From Brevibacillus sp. DP1.3A (GTDB lineage Bacteria > Bacillota > Bacilli > Brevibacillales > Brevibacillaceae): a stretch of DNA of 64,000 nucleotides. The stretch covers positions 4,862,001 through 4,926,000 of the forward strand of contig NZ_CP085876.1 of NCBI RefSeq assembly GCF_013284245.2. Direction: 5' to 3'. Positions 17,691 to 26,144 of the stretch are shown piece after piece. The notes below the pieces were generated by a model. The model had not been told where the DNA came from and made no database searches. It saw only the letters and a list, made by a program, of their open reading frames with translations. The position numbers and the translations under genes were made by a program. The number at the start of each line of letters is the position of its first letter. Position 1 is the stretch's first letter.

Positions 17691-18312
17691 CATTACTCCA
17701 TCGACCTTTTCATTGAGATCGATCCCCATGACTTTCCCATTGCTACCGTTGATCGAGATATGCGTCAGCCAATCCTCTACAGGAATCCCTTGCTTTTGCA
17801 TTACAAAATGGAAGGCGTATTGATTTGTACTTTCATCATATTCTCCGGGCTGAAGTAGCAGCAGCTCACCCGTACCGGCAGGAGCGATCTCTGCTAATTC
17901 ATTTATGGCCAATTGCAAAGCCTGCTCTTGCGTCAATTTTTTAGTAGCGGTCTTTGACACACGAGTATCGATGACATGATAGTTCACAATTGAACCTGTC
18001 TCCGGTTCGATTAGCATGCTCCCAATCCATCCGTCGTCCGTTCTCCACGAATAATTAGTACGTCCCTCCCCTTTCTTTGTTTTCCAGAAATAATTGATAA
18101 TCACGGGTTTTCACCAGTTAATTCTTCAAAAAAGACATCCCCTTTTGCAAAATCATAACCCCTTTTTCTACCAGTTTGTTTATTTCAGGTGTCATTTGCT
18201 CTACTTTTATTTTTTCCAGCGTGTTCTCCCTTGCCATTGCACCACTAGAAGATGACATCGCAATACTTGCAGCCATCAGGAGGAACACAGCGTGCGTAAC
18301 TTTTTTCATCAT
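17637..18312 (-). pseudogene. Decayed secreted protein gene (YcdB/PepSY-like)
   Basis: Two adjacent pieces look like one gene. The 5' piece (18118-18312, GAGG before ATG) encodes a signal peptide (KKVTHAVFLLMAASIAM) and a short mature part ending FLKN at a stop. The 3' piece (17637-18104) has no ribosome site and encodes GRTNYSWRTDDGWIGSML followed by a PepSY-like region (LTQEQALQLAINELAE). The 14-base gap reads EELTGENP in one frame and would join VIINYFWKTKKG with one added base. At least two frame changes and loss of the C-terminus after MTDPKKAIS (where the 17452-17690 fragment begins) mark it as nonfunctional. Confidence 0.6.
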
Positions 18313-18406
18313 TTCTCTTCCTCTCGTCTGTTCATATTTGCTTTCTCGCATTCATTATTCGAACCTCAATCTGTTTTGTTTCAATTATCCCGAAACATTT
18401 ACATAA

Positions 18407-18434
18407 AAAAACATTCCTCCGATGAATCGAAGGA
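18407..18434 (-). terminator. Hairpin with T tract on the minus strand
   Basis: Stem TTCCT-CGAT/ATCG-AGGAA with a minus-strand run of seven T. No minus-strand gene directly precedes it, so it may be left over from a lost gene. Confidence 0.5.
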
Positions 18435-18567
18435 ACGCTGTGCCTGCCTTGGTAAGAAGTCGGAATACTCCCCTTTGCTTTTCATTTAAGTCCCCAACTG
18501 GGCCTTATGGCTTGGCTTATTTCTTATGTATGTTAAAATTTACAAAAAAGGGAAATGGGGCGTTAGT

Positions 18568-18810
18568 ATGAGTGAGCAGCCCTTTTGGTTTAAAGCGACT
18601 GCAACTGTTGTTGTTGTCATTGGAATTTTAGCACTACTGACAAGTGTCGCTTTCTTTCAGCTATTAGCATTGGTAGGCCTTGTCGTTATCTGTTCCTCGA
18701 AAGGCGTATTGGAATGGAAAAAAAACAGAGACTGGTCTGTTATTATTTTTGGACTGGTTGCATTACAAATCGTTATTGTTATCAACGCATTCTATCACTT
18801 TTTTACATAA
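18568..18810 (+). CDS. Small two-helix membrane protein, unknown
   Basis: An 80-residue protein with two hydrophobic helices (about residues 9-43 and 57-76) separated by a short basic loop (EWKKNRDW). The start ATG 18568 follows GGGGCG at 8 bases; an upstream in-frame ATG at 18526 is possible. No family is recognised. It stands alone upstream of a peptide gene and resembles the many uncharacterised small membrane proteins of Bacillales. Confidence 0.55.
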   Translation: MSEQPFWFKATATVVVVIGILALLTSVAFFQLLALVGLVVICSSKGVLEWKKNRDWSVIIFGLVALQIVIVINAFYHFFT

Positions 18811-18847
18811 GCCACTTTGTTAATTCGACATGAGTGGAAAATATTTC

Positions 18848-18876
18848 TTGATTACTATAATGAACATTAATATAAT
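18848..18876 (+). promoter_or_regulatory. SigA promoter of the 26-aa peptide gene
   Basis: TTGATT (18848-18853), 17-base spacer, consensus TATAAT (18871-18876). It lies 34 bases before the ATG of the peptide gene. Confidence 0.8.
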
Positions 18877-18910
18877 AATAGTGAATTTGGAATTTTAAGG
18901 AGGGGCTTCT

Positions 18911-18991
18911 ATGAATACTGCAATTGCGATTCTTACTTTTATTGGAGATCTTATTCCATTAGTCCTCCAACTGTTAAAAGCCTTTGCTTAA
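18911..18991 (+). CDS. 26-aa hydrophobic peptide
   Basis: A complete miniature gene: consensus promoter, AAGGAGGGG 5 bases before ATG, 26 codons, TAA, then a strong hairpin at 19010-19050. The peptide is almost wholly hydrophobic (AIAILTFIGDLIPLVLQLLK within it), with a single Asp and a single Lys, and could form one amphipathic or membrane-spanning helix. It has no recognisable leader. Possibilities are a leaderless bacteriocin, a phenol-soluble-modulin-like secreted peptide, a type I toxin or a small membrane protein. No antisense RNA or immunity gene was identified nearby. Confidence 0.65.
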   Translation: MNTAIAILTFIGDLIPLVLQLLKAFA

Positions 18992-19009
18992 TTTCCAAAC
19001 GAACAAATA

Positions 19010-19053
19010 GGGGCTGTTCCTCCGTCATTTATGACTAGAGGGACAGCCCCTTC
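19010..19053. terminator. Terminator between peptide gene and chitinase gene
   Basis: 13-bp stem GGGGCTGTTCCTC/GAGGGACAGCCCC with one G:U pair. It lies between converging genes and can serve both, although the flanking T tracts are weak. Confidence 0.7.
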
Positions 19054-19058
19054 CTTAC

Positions 19059-21254
19059 TTATTGGGTATCTGCATTTCCTTCTGTTTCTGGCGTTTCTTC
19101 TGTTCCTTCCGTTCCTTCGGTTTCCTCCAAAATCTCCTCATCTACATAACCATCGACTCCTTCTACTGCCGCTTGCTGTTGAACTTGCCAGAGAGCCGCT
19201 ACATTTGATGGCTCCCACCCTACGAGAGAAGTGTGTGGTTGCAGACATTTGTATACCTTGCCTTGATAGCTAACCAGGTCACCAGGCACGTAGCTTACAT
19301 TTGGCGCCCATGCTGGAGTTCCCGGATTTGCAGCATCTGTCACGCCTACGACCTCGATGCTTTTCTGAGAAGAATTACCTGCTGCATCCTTCGCTACCAC
19401 CGAGAAGGTATAAGACGTGTTAGGCGTGAGTCCTGTGACAGTTGCAGTCGTAGTCGTTACATCCGCTGCTAATGCTGTCCCGTTGTAAACCTCGTAATTC
19501 GTCACCGCAATATTGTCTGTAGAAGCAGCCCAGCTCAGGCTGATACTCGTGCCTGTTTTCCCTGTTACGACTAGATTAGTAGGTGTGCTTGGAGGTTGAT
19601 TGTCTGGCTGAATCGTATCCGTCGTAACCGTTACCTCATTGCTTGCTACTGAGGAATTACCCGCTGCATCTTTCGCCTTCACCGTGAATTGGTACGTAGT
19701 GCCAGCTGTAAGCCCGCTAATCGTCGTAGTTGTACCGGTTACCGTTTTCGCAAGCTGAGTGCCATTGTATACTTCATAGCCAGTAACCCCTACATTGTCG
19801 GTAGCAGCTCCCCAACTCAGGCTAACACTTGTAGCGGTTTTTGCAGTCGCTTGGAGAGTGGCTGGAGCTGTCGGCGGTACGTTGTCGACTGGAGCTGTCC
19901 CGCCCAGAAGATCGCCATTCACTTTGTCCAGTAGAACCTTGTTACGGTCCCCGCTAAATTCCCAGAACATTGCGCCTGCCAATCCTTTGGATGTAATATA
20001 AGAGGTTTTGTGTCCGATCGAAGTCACATCGTCATAGCTAATATATGTTTTCGAAGCCGTGTTGAAGAGGTAAGGCACTTTTGCCGCGTCATTCCAGTGG
20101 CGTGTGAAGCCATTTTTGTTTACATAATTATTTTGGATATCCGTGAAGTCAAGCATGCCAGGTTCCCACGTTCCTACTGAAGGCCCAGTGCAATTTTGAT
20201 ATTCTCCATTGTTAGCCGTTCCGCAACCCGACCAGCCCCTTCCGTAAAACGGAAGTCCGAGAACGAGCTTGCTGGCAGGAACACCGTCACGAAGATGACC
20301 CTCTACAGCTGTTTGGATATTATAGGTTTGAGCATTTGGCAAACCAGCTGCTCCTGCTGCTGGATCATAGGCCAACGGCGCGTTATGTCCAGTCTGCTTT
20401 TGGAAGGCTCCATAGAAGTCGTAGGTCATAATATTGATCCAATCCACAACCCTGGCAATATTTCCAAGCTCTGTATTTGCTGCATAGCTAGGGCTGGCAC
20501 CAGAGGCAATCGTCAAATAGTACTGTTTGCCATCCGTTACCTCAGCCGCATCGAGTTTGTTTCTGACAGCCTGTAGCAACAACGTATAATTTTGCTTATC
20601 TTCTGGACGTTTGCTGTTTCCAGGCAAGCCTCCTTCAACTGGGTACTCCCAATCGAGATCGACCCCATCCATCTGATATTTCCGGATAAAATCTACCGAA
20701 GATTGTGCAAATACTTCCCGTGCAGCCGGATCTGCCGCTACATCAGAGAAGCGATTGGACCACGTCCAGCCCCCGATCGATATCAATGTCTTCAATTGAG
20801 GGTTTTTTTGCTTCAATTTTGCCAATTGATTCAAATTTCCGCGGATCGGCTGATCCCACGTATCTCCTGGAAAGGATTTTTGCACATCAATCCATGGATC
20901 TCCGAGAACAACCGTACCATTTGGGGCATTAATATTGCCTACTTCATTCTGGCAAGCCCACGTTTGTGGATTGGGCCCCGTTGGATCTGGGTTGCCGTGT
21001 CTGCCATTCCAGCAAATATCCGCAAATGCGTAGTTAATATGCGTTACTTTATTGGGATCGATATCCGTTACATTGTAGTTTCGTCCATAAGCCCCCCATG
21101 AGGGATAGTAGCCAATAATTTTGTAATTGGATACCGCTGTCTCCTCCGCTTGATTTTCCTCTACTTGCGCCGCCTGTGCCGCCATTGGCAATACGGAGGT
21201 GACAAGCAGGGCACCTACCATTAGCACATTCCTAACACATTTACTGAATTTCAT
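19059..21254 (-). CDS. Secreted GH18 chitinase with FnIII repeats and chitin-binding module
   Basis: A 731-residue secreted enzyme hydrolysing chitin to oligomers. Order: signal peptide (about 1-28, ending AAQAAQ), GH18 barrel (about 40-440) with the catalytic motif DGVDLDWEYP, two fibronectin type III modules (about 465-550 and 560-645), a CBM5/12 chitin-binding module (WAPNVSYVPGDLVSYQGKVY then WEPSN), and an unusual acidic C-terminal tail rich in Glu, Thr and Gly. The glycosidase retains catalytic Glu and the Tyr/Asp pocket segment MTYDFYG. Start ATG 21254 follows GAGGG; an upstream in-frame ATG has no binding site. Regulation was not visible. Confidence 0.9.
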   Translation of the reverse strand: MKFSKCVRNVLMVGALLVTSVLPMAAQAAQVEENQAEETAVSNYKIIGYYPSWGAYGRNYNVTDIDPNKVTHINYAFADICWNGRHGNPDPTGPNPQTWACQNEVGNINAPNGTVVLGDPWIDVQKSFPGDTWDQPIRGNLNQLAKLKQKNPQLKTLISIGGWTWSNRFSDVAADPAAREVFAQSSVDFIRKYQMDGVDLDWEYPVEGGLPGNSKRPEDKQNYTLLLQAVRNKLDAAEVTDGKQYYLTIASGASPSYAANTELGNIARVVDWINIMTYDFYGAFQKQTGHNAPLAYDPAAGAAGLPNAQTYNIQTAVEGHLRDGVPASKLVLGLPFYGRGWSGCGTANNGEYQNCTGPSVGTWEPGMLDFTDIQNNYVNKNGFTRHWNDAAKVPYLFNTASKTYISYDDVTSIGHKTSYITSKGLAGAMFWEFSGDRNKVLLDKVNGDLLGGTAPVDNVPPTAPATLQATAKTATSVSLSWGAATDNVGVTGYEVYNGTQLAKTVTGTTTTISGLTAGTTYQFTVKAKDAAGNSSVASNEVTVTTDTIQPDNQPPSTPTNLVVTGKTGTSISLSWAASTDNIAVTNYEVYNGTALAADVTTTTATVTGLTPNTSYTFSVVAKDAAGNSSQKSIEVVGVTDAANPGTPAWAPNVSYVPGDLVSYQGKVYKCLQPHTSLVGWEPSNVAALWQVQQQAAVEGVDGYVDEEILEETEGTEGTEETPETEGNADTQ

Positions 21255-21362
21255 AGTATCCCTCTCGATCTTCATGGATTTTGTTACAAATCCATCTTAT
21301 TACGACTTATATCACGATATGCTAATGTATTTACATAAATGGTAATAAAAGGGTAATTCGAT

Positions 21363-21496
21363 GCAAAAGAACATAAAAAAACCCTTCCCTCCGACCAAGG
21401 GAAGAAAAGGGAGGATGGGTGGACTGTGTTCAAATCTCTCGTTCACCAAGTCGAACGAGAGATTTGACACCTAATTTTTGCATGGCATCGCTACGT
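21363..21496 (-). pseudogene. gerE relic 1 with its terminator
   Basis: The minus strand encodes AMQKLGVKSLVRLGEREI and a stop, matching the C-terminus of the intact GerE at 34107-34328 but with about eight residues deleted and no N-terminal part. The downstream hairpin region (21363-21420) repeats the sequence following the intact gene. It is a degraded duplicate. Confidence 0.75.
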
Positions 21497-21499
21497 TTT

Positions 21500-21884
21500 T
21501 ACTACTTCTACATACCTAAGATTTAACTGTTCCACACTACTCGTTTCCAAAAACGAGCTTTTACTTAATAATATCTTACAATATGTAGTTATCTGCTTTC
21601 TTTATGATCTCGTAATGCTACACTTTCACTAAAGAAGTGTTCATTCAGAAGGGATCGCCTTTCTCTCCCTAAAACGTCCAAGGTTCACTTCGCCTTATGA
21701 TTTTATTTTCTCAAAAAAGATTATCCTAAATAAATTACAGTGATAAAACCTTTTCACAATTATCGGATTCAACTCAAGCATAGATAAATCCGATAATAAT
21801 GATACATATCACCAATTTTTACTAGTTAGCTAGTGTTAAGAGTTAATATCCTTACATTTTTCGTTTGAAAGGAATGGCACTGGG
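21500..21884. other. AT-rich intergenic stretch
   Basis: No coding frame with a ribosome site was found. It contains only the probable leader of the 21885 gene near its right end. Confidence 0.5.
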
Positions 21885-22964
21885 TTGGGATCGCTTAATT
21901 GGATTAAAAGTAAGTACATAAAAGTTATATCTTTCATTGAACAACATAGAGACAAAATACCTTTCAGCAAATTCATACTCTTATACTTGAGAATCCCCAT
22001 TACTTTGAGAGTACTTGTAGCTCTCGCCTTTTTAGGTATAACTCATGAAATAATATATATTATTGGTTTTATTATCTTACAAAGTAAAGGGAAAAATGAG
22101 GTACTTTCCTTAATAACTGCTTTTCAGAATCCAATAAACTTTAATAACGAACTATATTATTATTACTCATTCGTATATTTGTTTATGACCTTAATAGCTA
22201 TTATTCCTTTTGGTCTAGCCTTGTTTTATGGAACAATTATGTTACAGAAAATTAGATCCAAAAAACTATATTTCAGTTTTGCATTATTATTTTTGGGTGT
22301 ACTATTGCTCTTATCGTTTTCATTATTACATACTGCATCTTTGCTATCTTATTACTTATTTTACTCTTCAAAATACTCCTCCTTTTGGGAAGTGGCAATT
22401 AATCACATTTTTTATGCAAAAGAAATACAATGGAATACCTCTGCAATCGATTTAGATTCTTTTCAACAAGAAGTTTTTATCTCATTACAATCTGGAAATA
22501 TGGCTGCGGTACTTTTAATATACCTATTTTTTGTTTTTAGAAAGAAATTAAAACAATCGGAAAAAAAGCATAAAAATACATTAAAAGCAGTTCTTTGTGA
22601 ATCAAAAATTTTATTACATAATTATTCAAAGTGGGATTTTCTGAAATCGAATGCGTTCATTCTACATACTAGAATAATGAGATCCATTTCCTATATTTCC
22701 TACATCATTTTACTTGTAATATTCTCTTTTACTATAATTCTTATATTTGTATCACATACAGCTCATCAATTCGGAGGATTCGGTAAGAATCTTGCACAAT
22801 TTGATACAGATTTAGTATTAGTGAGCTATACACTGAATGGTGAAATAAAAAAGGTAGAAGGAATTCGAGTTTTTCAAGATAAAAATTACATTGTGGTAAG
22901 AGACAGCAAAAACCAAATTCATTACATTTTTACAGACCAAATTCATATTAGGAATAGACAATAA
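21885..22964 (+). CDS. Polytopic membrane protein, unknown
   Basis: A 359-residue, very AT-rich, hydrophobic protein with about six membrane segments (for example residues 40-60, 85-115, 122-145, 205-220 and 270-290) and a small soluble C-terminal domain ending in RDSKNQIHYIFTDQIHIRN. The start appears to be TTG 21885, 11 bases after AAAGGA. Base composition is lower in GC than the flanking chromosomal genes, suggesting acquisition from elsewhere. I do not recognise the family. Confidence 0.6.
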   Translation: MGSLNWIKSKYIKVISFIEQHRDKIPFSKFILLYLRIPITLRVLVALAFLGITHEIIYIIGFIILQSKGKNEVLSLITAFQNPINFNNELYYYYSFVYLFMTLIAIIPFGLALFYGTIMLQKIRSKKLYFSFALLFLGVLLLLSFSLLHTASLLSYYLFYSSKYSSFWEVAINHIFYAKEIQWNTSAIDLDSFQQEVFISLQSGNMAAVLLIYLFFVFRKKLKQSEKKHKNTLKAVLCESKILLHNYSKWDFLKSNAFILHTRIMRSISYISYIILLVIFSFTIILIFVSHTAHQFGGFGKNLAQFDTDLVLVSYTLNGEIKKVEGIRVFQDKNYIVVRDSKNQIHYIFTDQIHIRNRQ

Positions 22965-23075
22965 TATTGCTCTATAAAAAAATTCAACGTGGGTCAAACT
23001 ACTAGTACATTTTAAGTATCGTTGACTCCTAAAAAATTCTTCCTTACATATTAATCCGTATAAAGAATGCTCAAT

Positions 23076-23166
23076 TTACTGAAAATCTTCAATTTCTCCT
23101 TTTTTCCCCGTAGCAAATACATCAATATATTTTAACGTTTCTTCCAATATCTCCCTTGCCACCAAG
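23076..23166 (-). pseudogene. Coding remnant, 3' end of an unknown gene
   Basis: About 30 codons reading VAREILEETLKYIDVFATGK and ending EIEDFQ at a TAA. The codon pattern looks genuine but there is no start, and the 5' end runs into a degraded copy of the gerE terminator sequence at 23155-23215. Identity unknown. Confidence 0.4.
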
Positions 23167-23225
23167 GGAAGAAAAGAAACGCTAAGTTAACTGATTTCAA
23201 ATTTCTTTTTCGCAAAGTCGAAACT
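23140..23225 (-). pseudogene. gerE 3' region relic 2 (very degraded)
   Basis: The stretch CACCAAGGGAAGAAAAG with the following diverged TTCAAATTTC and AAGTCGAA resembles the sequence after the intact gerE. Only the non-coding tail and traces of the last codons survive. Confidence 0.4.
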
Positions 23226-23299
23226 AGATTTATTATCAAAAATTCCCCTCCGTGTAGAGGGGAATAGTTATTATATACCTATGACATTTCTCATTATTT

Positions 23300-23400
23300 C
23301 TAATCGACGTACTCTTTTGCTTCTAGATTGTGTTCCGGATTTTTAGCCATTAATTTTAACCCGATGTATTCTTGCAGATGATTTCCTTTACTGCAGTTTG
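23300..23400 (-). pseudogene. Coding remnant, 3' end of an unknown gene
   Basis: About 33 codons in one frame, with the segment LQEYIGLKLMAKNPEHNLEA and a TAG stop after EYVD. No start or ribosome site. It looks like the C-terminus of a lost gene. Confidence 0.4.
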
Positions 23401-23462
23401 ATCATTTTTCTGTGAGGTAAATCGTAAATTATATATTTTTTTAACTTCTAGTTTAATAAATA

Positions 23463-23716
23463 TAAAAAAAATCCTCCCAAGGGAAGAAAAGAAAGGCTAG
23501 GTGGACTGAGTTCAAATCTCTAGACTACTGCCTGAGATCGACATTTGACACCTGACCTGATTTTTGCATGACATTACTAATGTGATTGCGCACAGTCTTT
23601 TCGCTGATGAAAAGTTGTCCGGCAATCTCTTTGGATGTCTTATCTTGGACCAAGAGTTCAAACACTTCTCTTTCCCGATTCGTTAACAACGACTCGGTTT
23701 GGTCGCTACCCTTCAA
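23463..23716 (-). pseudogene. gerE relic 3 with frameshift
   Basis: The N-terminal 48 codons match the intact GerE closely (LLTNREREVFELLVQDKT, SEKTVRNHISNVMQK), with the TTG start at 23716. After QKSGQ the frame is lost, and the last DNA-recognition part and C-terminus (VELVRLGELEI) are absent. The downstream terminator repeat is also present. The protein would lack part of its helix-turn-helix domain, so it is probably nonfunctional. Confidence 0.75.
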
Positions 23717-23991
23717 TAGTAAAAACAGAGATTCACTTCATTTAACTTCACATAACCTCAACAAACCAAAAACCATTGGTATTGCCAGTCTATTTGACGG
23801 TAGAGTAACTAACCCTTCACTTCTATCCACCTACTCAAACTTCCCTTAACTCCTTTTTTAGCATCAAAATTAGCTATTGTTAAGACCCTACTCATATCCG
23901 TTCAATATCTTCAATGCCCTTTCCAAGCAGCTCGAAATGACCTACATTGCGGTATATGTTTAATAAGAACCTTAATTAAGGAGATATTTAA

Positions 23992-24330
23992 TTGGTTACA
24001 AAAGACAAACTCAGCCTCATACTCGCTGCACTCGCCGATCCGACGCGCCGAAATATCCTGACCAGGCTATCACAGGGGGCCTCGACAGTCGGGGAGGTCT
24101 CCGAACTTTTCGAGATAACCGCACCCGCAATCTCTCAGCACCTAAAAGTGCTGGAGCGAGCAAGGCTGATCAAACGCACACCGAAAGCCTAATGGCGGAC
24201 CTTGACGATGCGCACCGAGCCTCTCGATGAGGTATCGGCCTGGGTCGTGAAGCACCGCCGCGAGTGGAACCAGCGTTTCGATGCACTGGAAGAACATCTC
24301 AAAACCATGACCCTAAAGGAGGAACAATGA
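23992..24330 (+). pseudogene. ArsR family regulator with in-frame stop
   Basis: The first 66 codons encode a winged helix-turn-helix (LADPTRRNILTRLSQGASTV, EITAPAISQHLKVLERARLI). A TAA at 24190-24192 interrupts it where relatives have Gln (CAA), and the same frame continues with WRTLTMRTEPLDEVSAWVVK to a TGA at 24330, giving 112 codons in all. AAGGAG precedes the TTG start. The region is GC-richer than its surroundings, suggesting transfer. The gene normally partners an AHSA1/SRPBCC gene, whose remnant follows. Confidence 0.75.
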
Positions 24331-24466
24331 ACATGTCCACATTCGCACCGAGATGATCTTCCACCTGCGCAGATTCGCCGGTCACCCCGGCGATAAGTAC
24401 ATGTACGACGGCTGGTCCGCTGCACTCGACAATCTGACGACGGACCTGCACGACCAGAAACAGTAA
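24327..24466 (+). pseudogene. AHSA1/SRPBCC domain protein, remnant
   Basis: A start (MNMSTFAPR then stop) and, in another frame, a C-terminal piece containing GHPGDKYMYDGWSAALDNL remain. Most of the domain is missing. The GWSAAL-DNL ending is typical of ArsR-linked AHSA1 proteins. Internal deletion plus frameshift. Confidence 0.6.
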
Positions 24467-24650
24467 AGGCGAGCAAGAACTATTTTGGGCAGAGTTTCAA
24501 GTTGCACCACTATTGCACAACAAGAACAGTAAATCCGTTGAAGGGGAAACAATCGCAAGTTGCCACGATAGTTCTATCAACTGTCGGCAATATAGACGGC
24601 CCTCATCTTGATAAAGGTGGGGGCTATTTAACGCTTTCGCCGAAATCGCA
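24467..24650. other. Noncoding gap
   Basis: No gene seen. Confidence 0.5.
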
Positions 24651-24857
24651 TCACAACTGCCATGAAGAGGTTGTTTGAACCCATGTCTTTACTTTCTCGT
24701 TTCTTCGTACCAGCACACCCATTCCTTCCCAAGTGATGGAAAAGTAAGGCAGTGATTTCATCTGATCTAATTGCTCATCATACCAGTTACCTAGCTTGGT
24801 TGATTTCCATCCCAGCGTCTCTGCCACTTTCGCATCGAGCTCACGTCCCGCTTTCAT
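24651..24857 (-). CDS. Phage ABA-sandwich-like protein, probably truncated
   Basis: A 68-residue protein starting MKAGRELDAKVAETLGWKST and containing LPYFSITWEGMGVLV. This matches the N-terminal part of phage ABA sandwich domain proteins (DUF2591-like), which are usually over 100 residues. GAGGGGG lies 5-6 bases before ATG 24857. The C-terminus looks replaced. It probably belongs to a decayed prophage. Confidence 0.55.
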   Translation of the reverse strand: MKAGRELDAKVAETLGWKSTKLGNWYDEQLDQMKSLPYFSITWEGMGVLVRRNEKVKTWVQTTSSWQL

Positions 24858-25032
24858 CCTGTCCCCCTCCCGCGTTTTTGGTTTTATGAGATTCCTAAAA
24901 AACAACTCTACAAAAATTTTAGTATTCGCATTTTTGTAACAATTCCTTCCATACATCCAAAGGAAAACTATTGATAGTCAAGAAATTCATATTGAATTGG
25001 AAATAAATTACAAATTAAGGAGTTGTTTTTTT

Positions 25033-25551
25033 ATGAAGCGCACTTTGTCTTGCCTATCTGCTACATTACTTTTAGCTAGTATGTTGGCTACACCATCGTA
25101 TGCTGAGTCAAATAAGACGACTGCCACCTCTCATTCTCCAAAGTCAAGTCAGTCAATTCAAGCAAAAGCAATAGATCCACATCTATTGAATGGTTTTCGG
25201 GTGAAAGAAACTAACAGTGCAACTGTATATTTGGTCATGGATGGTAAAAAAAGAGGCATTGTTAGTGCCGAAGTTTATTTTAAATTATTCAATAATTGGG
25301 ATGGTATTAGGGAATATCCGTCTCTTAGCAGTATTCCCGATGGGCCAGTCATTGGTGAAAATGCTCAACTGATAAAGTTCCAAAGCAGTGCAACTGTCTA
25401 CCTTTTGGATGAAGAAAATGGAAGAGTCGTTAAGCGCGGCATCACAAGCGCATCTGTTTTTAACAAATACAATTTTGATTGGAATAAAATTATTGTACTT
25501 GCTGACTCTCTAAAGAATGCATTTCCCGACGGTTCCCTACTAGACAAATAA
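25033..25551 (+). CDS. Secreted protein with two tandem SATVYL repeats
   Basis: A 172-residue exported protein. Signal peptide about residues 1-25 (cleavage near PSYA). After a Ser/Thr-rich linker there are two copies of a roughly 45-residue repeat: the first has SATVYLVMDGKKRGIVSAEV, the second SATVYLLDEENGRVVKRGIT, each followed by a phenylalanine/tryptophan-containing segment and ending near PDG. Repeats of this kind occur in many secreted and wall-associated bacterial proteins and are thought to be small beta units. AAGGAG lies 11 bases before ATG 25033. Function unknown. Confidence 0.65.
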   Translation: MKRTLSCLSATLLLASMLATPSYAESNKTTATSHSPKSSQSIQAKAIDPHLLNGFRVKETNSATVYLVMDGKKRGIVSAEVYFKLFNNWDGIREYPSLSSIPDGPVIGENAQLIKFQSSATVYLLDEENGRVVKRGITSASVFNKYNFDWNKIIVLADSLKNAFPDGSLLDK

Positions 25552-25574
25552 ATTGTTTTAACAAAGCTTGATAA

Positions 25575-25608
25575 TAGACACACCTCTTACATTGCGTTAA
25601 GAGGTGTG
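25575..25608 (+). terminator. Hairpin after the repeat-protein gene
   Basis: Stem ACACACCTCTTA pairing with TAAGAGGTGTGT. The T-rich tract after it is interrupted, so termination strength is uncertain. Confidence 0.5.
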
Positions 25609-25812
25609 TTGACGTTTCTTACGTTTTTCCTCTTCTCACAAGTAATATTAACTTGTTTATTGATAAGTTTCATTATCGGCTTAGTATTCATTTTTAAGTT
25701 TAATAAAAATAAGCCAATGCTTCTTGTTGCAACCTTTTTGACAGTCGCAGTTAGTAGTTTAATTGGACTGGGATTACAAAAGGCTGTCCTGGAAAGAAAT
25801 ACGAATATGTAA
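25606..25812 (+). CDS. Small membrane protein, doubtful
   Basis: A possible 68-residue protein with two hydrophobic helices and a FKFNKNKP loop. Its GTG/TTG start overlaps the preceding terminator hairpin, whose GAGGTG arm would have to serve as ribosome site. The 3' end overlaps the end of the opposite-strand FtsK-gamma gene by 39 bases. Confidence 0.35.
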   Translation: MLTFLTFFLFSQVILTCLLISFIIGLVFIFKFNKNKPMLLVATFLTVAVSSLIGLGLQKAVLERNTNM

Positions 25813-26019
25813 TGTTTTGTTAAATATAAATTCCCCTTGGTTCACGAACGAAGAAACTACCCCCTCTTGCACCATGCGATCAATAAGGCGCGCTGCATAA
25901 ATGTAACCGCATCTCAGCTTCCGTTGTAACATGCTCGTAGCGCACTGCTTGGTTTCCTTCACAATCTGTACCGCCTCTTGATACCGTTCTTCAAAATCTG
26001 AATACAAGTTACCGTTCAT
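25774..26019 (-). CDS. Stand-alone FtsK gamma domain protein
   Basis: An 81-residue protein that is essentially one winged-helix FtsK/SpoIIIE gamma domain: YQEAVQIVKETKQCATSMLQ followed by RKLRCGYIYAARLIDRMVQE and GVVS. In FtsK this domain reads KOPS/SRS DNA sequences; stand-alone copies occur in phage and plasmid regions. GGAGG lies 8 bases before ATG 26019. It sits among phage leftovers. Confidence 0.7.
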   Translation of the reverse strand: MNGNLYSDFEERYQEAVQIVKETKQCATSMLQRKLRCGYIYAARLIDRMVQEGVVSSFVNQGEFIFNKTLHIRISFQDSLL

Positions 26020-26144
26020 GTCTGATTCCTCCATTTACAAATCGTGTGGTTTGTAAAAAAACTGAATGGAGTTGTAACAAATTACCATTATCTTCGTCCT
26101 TAAAGTGTAAGCAGGATCAGTATTTGAATCGGAGGTAATTCATT

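Noticed and set aside
21363..23520. Repeated CCAAGGGAAGAAAAGGGAGG segments as a CRISPR-like array
   Set aside because: The copies are far apart and belong to the gerE downstream terminator; no regular spacing or spacers.
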